Origin: Deltaproteobacteria bacterium
Lineage (GTDB): Bacteria; Desulfobacterota; Desulfovibrionia; Desulfovibrionales; Desulfovibrionaceae
Reading direction: 5' to 3'
Assembly (NCBI GenBank): GCA_025350085.1
Contig: JANXYI010000052.1
Coordinates: 1 to 13,062 of the forward strand
DNA length: 13,062 nucleotides
Made by a program: the position numbers and the translations under genes. The notes below the pieces were generated by a model. The model did not search any database and was not told the origin of the DNA. It saw only the letters and a list, made by a program, of their open reading frames with translations. This document shows positions 1 through 6,020 of this stretch, in pieces. Numbering within the stretch: the first letter of the stretch is position 1; every line of letters begins with the position of its first letter.

Positions 1-237
1 GGCGTGTACTGCGCGGTCAAGGGCGAGGCCGAGAAGATCAACGAGGGCGCGCCCTTTGCCCCGCTGAAGGAGCTCATCGGCAAGTTCGTGGGCGCGGGCG
101 GGAAAATCTACGTCTGCACCCCGTGCCTGAAGAAGCGCGGCCTGTCCGAGGCTGACTTGATCGAGGGCGCCACCCCGGCCGGCGGCGCGGCCCTCGTGGA
201 GTGGCTGGCCAATGGCTCGCCCAGCGTGGCCTACTAG
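1..237 (+). CDS. DsrE-family protein, C-terminal part (5' end outside window)
   Basis: The reading frame is open from the first base and ends at TAG 235-237, so only the last 78 residues are present and the true start lies upstream. The segment holds the typical DsrE/DsrF-like C-terminal half: an alpha/beta stretch ending in a beta strand with 'KIYVCTPCLKKRGL' (about residues 36-49 of the fragment), then an acidic turn and a helix ending in 'LVEWLANG'. In this family the cysteine after the strand is the likely sulfur-carrying residue; here there is a CxxC pair. DsrE-type proteins are small cytoplasmic sulfur-relay or peroxiredoxin-like proteins, often paired with TusA. The next gene starts only 3 nt after the stop and contains a TusA-like domain, which suggests one transcript and a linked role. 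The exact partner and function cannot be read from this fragment. Confidence 0.75.
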   Translation, partial: GVYCAVKGEAEKINEGAPFAPLKELIGKFVGAGGKIYVCTPCLKKRGLSEADLIEGATPAGGAALVEWLANGSPSVAY

Positions 238-240
238 GAC

Positions 241-993
241 ATGAGCGAGACCCTTGCGCCGTTGCCGGGAATCACAGCGGATGTGATTTTCGACGGCGGC
301 GACCTGGACTGCGGCTCGGGGCTCGTTCTGCTCATCCGCGAGCACATGCTGCGGGTGCCCGCTGGCGGCGTGCTGGAGATGAAAAGCTCCGAGCCCACGG
401 TGGCCGACGACCTGCCGCCCTGGTGCCGCATGGCCGGGCACGAATACCTGGGCAGGCTGCCTGGAGGCTCCCCGGGCCAGACGCGCTACCTGGTGCGCCG
501 TGGGGCGCAGGCGCAAGCCGAGGACAAGGCCCTGGCCGAGGACAAGGCCCGGGCCAAGGCGTATGTCTGGCGGCTGCGCACCCGCGCCACCGGGCACCAG
601 AAAGCCACGGTCTACTGCCGCAACTTCTCCTGGTCGCTGGGCCAGCCCGCCAGCTTCGAGGAAAAGGACGCCCACCCCTCGGCGGTGGAGGCCCTGCTTG
701 GGGCGCTGGGTGCCTCTCTGGCCACGGCCTACGGCACGCAGTGCGCGCGCCAGGGCCTCGAGGTGGACGACATCGAGCTCACGGTCACGGGCCGGCTGCA
801 CAACATCCTGGCACACCTGGGCCTGGAAGACGGCGACCCGTCCTTTGCCGGGATCGAGGTCCGGTGCTACGCCTCCACCCTGGACAACGAAGCGGCCACC
901 CGCGCGGCCTTTGCGGACGTGGTGGCGCGCTCGCCCATTGCCGCCACGCTGGCCAAGGCCACAACCCTGACAATCTCCTTCGCGGTGGTGTAA
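241..993 (+). CDS. TusA-like / OsmC-like two-domain protein with altered catalytic cysteines
   Basis: 250 residues, ATG 3 nt after the preceding stop, with no strong ribosome binding site, so translation is probably coupled to the DsrE-like gene. Residues about 14-72 resemble TusA/SirA: a first strand, 'LDCGSGLVLLIREHML', then 'GGVLEMKSSEPTVADDLPPWCRMAGHE'. The usual sulfurtransferase CPxP motif is replaced by C24-G-S-G. A charged linker with a repeated AEDKA unit (about 93-106) leads to an OsmC/YhfA-like domain (about 107-250): 'VYCRNFSWSLG', 'ALLGALGASLATAYG', 'GLEVDDIELTVTGRL', and a final 'RSPIAATL' plus beta strand. In OsmC-type thiol peroxidases two cysteines do the chemistry. From memory of the family they fall at the positions held here by S159 and S231, so peroxidase activity is unlikely. 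A binding, carrier or scaffold role in a sulfur or selenium pathway is possible but is inference. The next gene starts 3 nt downstream. Confidence 0.65.
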   Translation: MSETLAPLPGITADVIFDGGDLDCGSGLVLLIREHMLRVPAGGVLEMKSSEPTVADDLPPWCRMAGHEYLGRLPGGSPGQTRYLVRRGAQAQAEDKALAEDKARAKAYVWRLRTRATGHQKATVYCRNFSWSLGQPASFEEKDAHPSAVEALLGALGASLATAYGTQCARQGLEVDDIELTVTGRLHNILAHLGLEDGDPSFAGIEVRCYASTLDNEAATRAAFADVVARSPIAATLAKATTLTISFAVV

Positions 994-996
994 CGT

Positions 997-2214
997 ATGA
1001 CGACGCCCTCCCAGACCACGCCCTTTCAAACCACGCAGGTCGGTTCCTGGCCGCGCTCCAAGGCCATGCTGCGCGCCCTGCGCGACCGCCGCGTGGGCGA
1101 GATGAGCCGTGCGGCCTTTGACGCCGTGGCTGACGAGGAAGTGCGCCGCACCATCCGCATCCAGGAAGACGCCGGGCTGGACATCGTGGTCGACGGCGAG
1201 CACCGGCGCGACAACTTCTATTCCTTCATCACGGAGAAAGTGGAAGGCACCCGGCTCATGAGCCTGGCCGAGATGCTCGACGAGGTGGAGGACAAGAGCG
1301 GCTTCGAGGAGATGCTGACCACCCTCGATGTCCCGGCATCAAGCATCCGCAACCCCACCTGCGTGGGCAAGCTTAAGCGCCGGGAGCCGCTCGCGCTGAA
1401 CGATTTCCGCTTCGTCAAAAGCCTCACGGACAAGCCGGTCAAGATCACCCTGCCCGGGCCGTACCTGCTCAACCGCTCCATGTGGGTCGGCGCCTACACG
1501 GCCAAGGTCTACGAGAACCAGCAGGCGCTGGGCGACGACATCGTGGCCCTGTTGCGCGCGGAGCTCATCGAACTGGCCGAGGCAGGCTGCGAGTTCGTGC
1601 AGTTCGACGAGCCGGTGCTGACCGAGATCGTCCTGAGCCAGGAGTGCGGCCGACGAACCTTCATGTGAGCGACCCTTGCCACCCGCCGGGACGCGGGTGA
1701 AGAACTGCGCTACGCGGCCAGCCTCATCAACCGGATCATCGACGGGGTCTTCGACCCTTCCGGGAAGACCGGCCCGCGCATCGGCCTGCACATCTGCCGG
1801 GGCAACTGGAGCACCAGGGAAGAGGTGCTCTTGACGGGCGACTACACCGCGCTTCTGCCCGCGCTCACGGCCATGCACGTGCGCCAGTACGTGCTGGAAT
1901 ACGCAACGCCCCGTGCAGGAGACATCGGCGTGGTGGGCCGGTCCCTTTCAGGGCCGGTTCCCGGCTCGCACATGCTCCGTGAATTGGGGCTTGGCGTGCT
2001 GAACCCGCGCACCACGGACGTGGAGCCGCCGGAGTTCATCATCGAGAAGGCCGAGGCTGCGCTCCAGTACTACCGGCCGGAGCAGATCTTCCTGAACACG
2101 GACTGCGGGTTCGGCTGCTTCGCCAACCGCTGCGTCAACGTCGAGGACATCGCCGCAGCCAAGCTCCGCTCCATGGTCGCGGCCGCGCGGATCTTGCGGG
2201 AAAGGCACGGGTAG
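997..2214 (+). CDS. MetE-like (cobalamin-independent methionine synthase catalytic domain) protein, candidate selenoprotein with in-frame TGA
   Basis: Read through one TGA (1666-1668), this is a 405-residue protein; without read-through it is a 223-residue fragment. It matches the C-terminal catalytic barrel of MetE (COG0620) and lacks the N-terminal folate-binding half, as in the folate-independent 'core MetE' types. Visible motifs are 'TTQVGSWPRS' near the N-terminus, 'FDEPVLTE' just before the TGA, and the zinc-ligand pattern H265-x-C267 ('LHICRGNW'), E301 ('VLEYAT') and C370 ('TDCGFG'). Homologous sequence resumes immediately after the TGA with no frame change, so codon 224 ('RTFM-U-ATLATR') could be selenocysteine. 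A stem-loop fitting a bacterial SECIS starts 11 nt downstream. Known relatives move a methyl group to homocysteine or another thiol; the substrate here is unknown. ATG lies 3 nt after the previous stop, which suggests an operon with the DsrE and TusA/OsmC-like genes. The alternative is a nonsense mutation. Confidence 0.7.
1680..1699 (+). promoter_or_regulatory. Candidate bacterial SECIS element for the TGA at 1666-1668
   Basis: CACCCGC (1680-1686) pairs perfectly with GCGGGTG (1693-1699) across the 6-nt loop CGGGAC (1687-1692). Eighteen nucleotides separate the TGA from the apical loop, and G is the second loop base. Bacterial SECIS elements bound by SelB are described as a stem of at least 4 bp, a small loop with G among its first two bases, and a loop 16-37 nt after the UGA. 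All these conditions are met. The stem lies inside the coding frame, as it must in bacteria. High GC makes chance hairpins common, so this supports but does not prove selenocysteine insertion. Confidence 0.6.
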
Positions 2215-2249
2215 GCTCCGGCTCCGCATCTTACGTTCGCCTCCGGCGG

Positions 2250-2272
2250 CCGGGGGAAATGATTTCCCCCGG
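2250..2272 (+). terminator. Perfect 10-bp inverted repeat after the MetE-like gene (terminator or REP-like element)
   Basis: CCGGGGGAAA (2250-2259), loop TGA, TTTCCCCCGG (2263-2272), starting 36 nt after the MetE-like stop. No T-tract follows; the next bases are ACCCCCTC. It may act as a 3'-end stabilising hairpin or terminator for the left operon. The G-run/AAA/TTT/C-run form resembles hairpins often repeated between genes in Desulfovibrio genomes (from memory). Confidence 0.55.
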
Positions 2273-2308
2273 ACCCCCTCGTATGGGCAGCCCCTGTGCC
2301 CCGGCCTG

Positions 2309-2337
2309 TTGACATCCCCGGCCCTGGAGAGGAGTAT
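2309..2337 (+). promoter_or_regulatory. Possible sigma-70-type promoter for the flavin reductase-like gene
   Basis: A perfect -35 box TTGACA (2309-2314) is followed after 17 nt by GAGTAT (2332-2337), which is a poor -10 box. It lies 77 nt upstream of the ATG at 2414, after the hairpin that probably ends the previous operon. The call rests mainly on the -35 box and position. Confidence 0.3.
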
Positions 2338-2413
2338 TGGCGTGGAAATCCAGCCTGAAAACCGCCGTTTGTGCGGGCCATAGGCTGGCCACTGTACGGA
2401 GAAGGAGCGCGCC

Positions 2414-2833
2414 ATGAGGGACTATCCGCTAGCCAAGGTCTTCCAGCTGCTCGAACCCGGGCCGCTGGTGCTCGTGACCACCGCCTACAGGGGCCGGGCC
2501 AATGTCATGACCATGACCTGGCACACCATGATGGAGTTCGTGCCCCCGCTCATCGGCTGCGTGCTCAGCGGCCTGAACCACAGCTTCAAGGCCCTTTCCC
2601 GCACGCGGCAGTGCGTGCTGGCCATCCCGGCCGCGGAACTGGCGGAAAAGGTCGTGGACGTGGGCAACTGCTCGGGCGCGGATGTGGACAAGTTCGCGGC
2701 CATCGGCTTGATCCCGCTGCCCGCGCTGTCTGACGGATTGCCGGGCGGCGTTGCCGCGGGTGGCGGCGGGGGCTGCGGGGCGAACGCCGCGTCTGCTGGT
2801 CCCGTCGCTGCTCCGCTCACGATGAGCCGCTGA
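2414..2833 (+). CDS. Truncated flavin reductase-like (FMN-binding split-barrel) protein, probable remnant
   Basis: ATG at 2414 has a good ribosome binding site (AAGGAG, 2402-2407). The first roughly 104 residues match the N-terminal half of the flavin reductase-like family: 'LLEPGPLVLVTT' strand, 'NVMTMTWHTMMEFVPPLIGCVLS', 'HSF' and 'CVLAIP', then 'VGNCSGADVDKF' and 'GLIPLP'. Family members bind FMN, work as dimers and are normally about 190 residues. After codon 104 (about 2723) the sequence changes to a Gly/Ala-rich tail that is the antisense of the neighbouring membrane protein's Pro-rich C-terminus, and it stops at TGA 2831-2833. The C-terminal half of the barrel is therefore missing and the product is unlikely to bind FMN normally. 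The cause is a deletion or an assembly join between two convergent genes. The family assignment of the intact part is fairly secure. Confidence 0.65.
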   Translation: MRDYPLAKVFQLLEPGPLVLVTTAYRGRANVMTMTWHTMMEFVPPLIGCVLSGLNHSFKALSRTRQCVLAIPAAELAEKVVDVGNCSGADVDKFAAIGLIPLPALSDGLPGGVAAGGGGGCGANAASAGPVAAPLTMSR

Positions 2834-3590
2834 TACGAGAAGGCCAGCACGGCCGCGCCCAGGCAGCCCAGGAAGCCGGTCAGGCCCGCGTCGAAGAGGA
2901 ACCAGGGCGCCAGGCCCACGAAGCCGAGGTTGCGTTCCAACACCGGTCCCAGAAGCTCCACCGGGATGGTCACGGCCACGATGGCTGTCCAGGGCAGGAA
3001 CAGGGCGCAACTGATCTTCCAGATCTTGCCCCTGGTCTCGTGGAAGGAGGTCTTGAGGGGCTGCGGCTCCCGCCGGGCCACCACGATGTTCAGGTACAGG
3101 AATCGGAACATCAAGTAGAACATGGCTCCGACCACGGCCAGAAGGCCGACGACCAGCACCAGGATGCCGACGCCGGTCGGCTTGCCGCCCTTGCCAAAGC
3201 CCACGGTCAGGGCCACAAGCAGCAGCATTGCGCCGACAAGGGGCAGCAGCACGGCCAGGACCATTTTGACCCAAGCCCAGAACACGCGCAAAACCGCCAG
3301 TCCAGGTACAGGTCCTTGAGGCCGACGCGCGGTGCGGGGTTGCCCAGGATCAGGTCGTAGATGAGGAACTCCGCGGGCAGGAAGAGCAGGGCAAACAGGC
3401 GCGGCGAGTAGGTCTTGGGGCCCTTGGGGTCCAGGGTGTAGGTGACGCCGAAGAACGCGAGCAGGATGCAGGCCAGGGTGATGCACAGCACCGTGGCCAG
3501 GACGCTGGTGCGCAGCAGGGCGTTCTCGTTCAGGGTCGTTTTCACGAAGCAAAAGCTTGCCCGCAAGAGCCCCGGTTCTTTTTGCGCCAC
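2728..3590 (-). pseudogene. Multi-pass inner-membrane protein of unknown function, frameshifted and truncated at its 3' end
   Basis: GTG at 3590-3588 is preceded on the minus strand by a GGGGGAA ribosome binding site. The first frame gives about 99 residues with two hydrophobic segments ('SVLATVLCITLACILLAFF', 'LFALLFLPAEFLIYDLIL') up to 'KDLYLDWRF'. The frame is then lost near 3294. Adding one base to the C-run there restores 'DWRVLRVFWAWVKM' and a second part with about four more membrane segments, ending in 'LAFSYQRLIVSG' and a Pro-rich tail (PQPPPPPAATPPG). Past about 2728 the open frame continues to TAG at 2487-2485, but only as antisense of the flavin reductase-like gene, so the natural C-terminus is lost. 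I do not recognise the family. The frameshift may be a sequencing error; the lost 3' end shares the breakpoint described for the flavin reductase-like gene. Confidence 0.6.
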
Positions 3591-3633
3591 GCTGTTCCCC
3601 CTGTTTTCGAATCATGCGTATCGGTTGCGGTAA

Positions 3634-3662
3634 CGAATACATGCGGCGCGGTCCCTGGTCAA
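3634..3662 (-). promoter_or_regulatory. Possible promoter of the membrane-protein gene
   Basis: On the minus strand TTGACC (3662-3657), 17 nt, then TATTCG (3639-3634). The -35 box has 5/6 matches and the -10 box 3/6. It lies about 45 nt upstream of the GTG start at 3590. Support is modest. Confidence 0.3.
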
Positions 3663-3801
3663 CCTGCCGATATTGTTTGGCGCCTGTTCGCGGTCGCCGG
3701 GTGGTCGAGGGTCTGCCTCCCTCTTCACAAAGCCCGAAAAATCCCGCACAAATACCCAGGGCCGCAGCCTTGTGCGCGCCCGAATCTCCAAGGAGTCGCC
3801 C

Positions 3802-5055
3802 ATGCTCCACAGCGCCCTGGGACTGCTGGTCCTGATGCTCCTGGCCTGGCTGGCCAGCGCCGAGCGCAGCACACTTGCGCGCCTGCCCTGGCGCATGATC
3901 GCGGCCGGCCTGGGGCTGCAGTTCGCCATTGCCGGGCTGGTGCTCAAGGTCCCGGCCGTAAAAAACCTGTTCCTGGGCCTGAACAGCGTGGTGCACGCGC
4001 TGGAAGAGGCCACCCGCGCGGGCACGAGCTTTGTCTTCGGCTTTGTGGGCGGCGGGCCTGCGCCCTTCACGCCCGCGAACCCGGCGCTCAGCTTCAGTCT
4101 GGCCTTCCAGGCCCTGCCGCTGGTCATCCTCATCGCGGCCCTGGCCTCGCTCTTCTTCTACTGGGGCCTCTTGCAGCGCGTGGTGCGGCTGTTCTCGCTG
4201 GTGCTTCAGAAGACCATGGGCATCGGCGGGGTGCTGGGCGTGGGCGCGGCAGGCTGCATTTTTCTGGGCATGATCGAGTCGCCGCTCTTGATCCGCCCGT
4301 ACCTGGCCGTGATGACCCGAAGCGAGCTCTTCGCGCTCATGGCCACGGGCATGAGCTGCATCGCGGGCACCATGCTCGTGCTCTATGCCTCGGTGCTCGC
4401 GCACGTCATCCCCGACGCCCTGGGGCACATCCTCACGGCCTCGGTGATCCACGCGCCAGCGGCGCTGCTCGTGGCCGCGCTGATGCTCCCGGAGCGCGGG
4501 CAGCCGACCCTGGGCCGCGAGCTGCCGGACTCCGCCGCCACGGGGTCTGTGGACGCCCTGTGCCGGGGCACCTGGGAGGGGCTCCAGCTCTTCTGGAACA
4601 TCGTGGCCATGCTCATCGTGTTCGTGGCCGTGGTCAAGCTCGCCAACATCGGGCTGTCCGCCCTGCCCGAGGTGTACGGCGCGCCTCTGACCTTGCAGCG
4701 CGGCCTGGGAGCAATGCTCTCGCCCGTGGCCTGGCTCATCGGCGTGCCCTGGGCCGAGGCCCAGACCGCAGGGGGGCTGCTGGGCACCAAGATCGTGCTG
4801 AACGAGTTTTTGGCCTTCATGGACCTGGCCGCCCTGCCCGAGGGCGCGCTCTCGGCCCAGTCCCGGCTCATCCTGACCTACGCCATGTGCAGCTTCGCCA
4901 ACTTCGGCAGCCTGGGGATACTCATGGCGGGCCTGGGTACGCTGTGCCCGGAACGCCGGGGCAAGATCACGGGCCTGGGGCTGCGCGCGCTTTTGGCCGG
5001 GATCATCGCCTCGCTCATGACCGGCACCGTGGTCGGCGTCATTTCCGCGCTGTAA
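3802..5055 (+). CDS. Concentrative nucleoside transporter (CNT/NupC family)
   Basis: 417 residues, near the usual bacterial CNT length of about 400. ATG 3802 is chosen because AAGGAG (3790-3795) lies 6 nt upstream; the frame is open further upstream but has no site there. The family's signature stretches are present in order: the glycine-rich 'FGFVGGG' re-entrant segment (about 79-85), 'MIESPLLIRPYLAVMTRSELF' starting at residue 157 with the conserved E159, 'GMSCIAGTML', then 'NEFLAF' (334-339) and 'CSFANFGSLGI' (363-373). These acidic, Asn and Ser residues line the nucleoside and cation site in known CNTs. The protein is strongly hydrophobic, with many membrane spans, and sits in the inner membrane, importing nucleosides with Na+ or H+. 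The next gene lies 62 nt downstream on the same strand, so the two may be co-transcribed. Substrate range cannot be read from the sequence. Confidence 0.88.
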   Translation: MLHSALGLLVLMLLAWLASAERSTLARLPWRMIAAGLGLQFAIAGLVLKVPAVKNLFLGLNSVVHALEEATRAGTSFVFGFVGGGPAPFTPANPALSFSLAFQALPLVILIAALASLFFYWGLLQRVVRLFSLVLQKTMGIGGVLGVGAAGCIFLGMIESPLLIRPYLAVMTRSELFALMATGMSCIAGTMLVLYASVLAHVIPDALGHILTASVIHAPAALLVAALMLPERGQPTLGRELPDSAATGSVDALCRGTWEGLQLFWNIVAMLIVFVAVVKLANIGLSALPEVYGAPLTLQRGLGAMLSPVAWLIGVPWAEAQTAGGLLGTKIVLNEFLAFMDLAALPEGALSAQSRLILTYAMCSFANFGSLGILMAGLGTLCPERRGKITGLGLRALLAGIIASLMTGTVVGVISAL

Positions 5056-5071
5056 TTTGGGCGCGCTCTTA

Positions 5072-5108
5072 AGCACACAGTCTGAAGCATACAGTCTGAA
5101 GCACACAG
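5072..5108 (+). repeat. 14-bp tandem repeat (about 2.6 copies) between transporter and nitroreductase genes
   Basis: Units AGCACACAGTCTGA (5072-5085), AGCATACAGTCTGA (5086-5099, one change) and a partial AGCACACAG (5100-5108). The last partial unit overlaps the start of the AGGAGG ribosome binding site (5107-5112) of the nitroreductase gene. Copy number could change by slippage and so alter the leader length. Confidence 0.9.
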
Positions 5109-5117
5109 GAGGAAGAA

Positions 5118-5933
5118 ATGGACAGCACCACTCCCCCGACCCAGCCCCACATCCTCATCGACCCGGCCCGCTGCGACCACGACGGCCTGTGCATTGCCGA
5201 ATGCCCGGCAGGCATCATCTCGCTTGGCCCGGACGGCCTGCCTGCGGGTGCCGGGGACGCGGCCACCCGCTGCTACAGGTGCGGCCACTGCATCGCGGTG
5301 TGTCCCACGGGCGCGCTCAGCCTGGCCGGGATCGCCCCGGATAGCCTGCCCGCCCTGCAGAAGAAGTTCGCCGTGGCCCCGGAGGCCGCAGAGCAGTTCC
5401 TGCGCTCGCGCCGCTCGGTGCGCCGCTACAAGGCGCATCCCGTGGACCGCGGGCTGCTCTCGCAGCTCATCAACACCGCGCGCTACGCCCCCTCGGGCAT
5501 GAACGCCCAGCCGGTGCACTGGATCATTGCCGAGGGCGCTGAGAAAATGCGCGAGCTGGCCGGGCTCACGGCGGGTGCGCTGCGGCGGCTGCCATATTTC
5601 CTGGGCTTCCTGGAGGCCTGGGACAAGGGCCAGGACGTGATCCTGCGCGGCGCCCCGAACCTCATCGTGGCCCATGCCGAGACCGCGGGCTTTGACCACA
5701 CCGTGGACTGCGCCATCGCCCTGACCTATTTCGAGCTGGCGGCCCACGCCCACGGGGTGGGCACCTGCTGGGCCGGGCTGTTCATGCTGGCGGCCCGGGA
5801 ATCCGCGGAGATCAACGCCGTGCTGGGCATCCCCGAGGGCCACCGGGTCCTGGGCGCGCTCATGGCCGGCTACCCGAAATACGGCTTCCAGCGGCTGCCG
5901 CCCCGGCGGCCGGCCCAGGTGCGCTGGCTGTAG
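5118..5933 (+). CDS. Nitroreductase-family protein with N-terminal ferredoxin domain
   Basis: 271 residues. ATG 5118 has a strong ribosome binding site (AGGAGG, 5107-5112) 5 nt upstream. Residues about 10-75 are a two-cluster ferredoxin domain: C19-x2-D22-x2-C25-x3-C29-P and C52-x2-C55-x2-C58-x3-C62-P. The second position of the first motif is Asp instead of Cys. Residues about 95-271 are a nitroreductase fold: 'SRRSVRRYKAHPV' (97-109) is the FMN phosphate-binding signature, followed by 'INTARYAPSGMNAQP' and later 'CAIALTYFELAAHAHGVGTCW'. The fusion is known in anaerobes, where the clusters pass electrons to FMN; the physiological substrate (nitro compound, flavin, quinone or other) is unknown. 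It lies downstream of the nucleoside transporter and is followed by a strong hairpin. It should be cytoplasmic, since no signal peptide or membrane span is seen. Confidence 0.88.
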   Translation: MDSTTPPTQPHILIDPARCDHDGLCIAECPAGIISLGPDGLPAGAGDAATRCYRCGHCIAVCPTGALSLAGIAPDSLPALQKKFAVAPEAAEQFLRSRRSVRRYKAHPVDRGLLSQLINTARYAPSGMNAQPVHWIIAEGAEKMRELAGLTAGALRRLPYFLGFLEAWDKGQDVILRGAPNLIVAHAETAGFDHTVDCAIALTYFELAAHAHGVGTCWAGLFMLAARESAEINAVLGIPEGHRVLGALMAGYPKYGFQRLPPRRPAQVRWL

Positions 5934-5961
5934 CGTTTTTTCGGACGTGTGACGCGGCAAA

Positions 5962-5993
5962 GCCGCCAGGACGGGTGTTCCCCTCCTGGCGGC
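5962..5993. terminator. Hairpin between convergent nitroreductase and chemoreceptor genes (bidirectional terminator)
   Basis: GCCGCCAGGA (5962-5971) pairs perfectly with TCCTGGCGGC (5984-5993). GGG/CCC inside the loop can extend it after one mismatch, leaving a TGTT tip. It sits 28 nt after the nitroreductase stop and 28 nt from the 3' end of the chemoreceptor gene. No long T-run follows on +; the minus side has only TTTG. Confidence 0.65.
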
Positions 5994-6020
5994 CCTGCGC
6001 CGTAGCGGCCTGTTCGGCTT

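Noticed and set aside
201..1121. 306-codon + strand open frame overlapping the TusA/OsmC-like gene
   Set aside because: Shadow frame: Arg/Gly/Pro/His-rich, out of frame with the recognisable domains.
1666..1668. TGA as a simple premature stop making the MetE-like gene a pseudogene
   Set aside because: No other lesion is present in the 405 codons, the frame is kept, the catalytic motifs lie downstream and a SECIS-like hairpin follows at the correct distance. It remains the main alternative.
2485..5106. 873-codon open frame on the minus strand across the nucleoside transporter gene
   Set aside because: Codon-bias shadow in high-GC DNA. Its product is His/Gln/Arg-rich and unrelated to known proteins outside the short membrane-protein part (about 2728-3290).
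5072..5108. Tandem repeat as a CRISPR fragment or attachment site
   Set aside because: No spacers between units, no cas or integrase gene, and the unit is only 14 bp.
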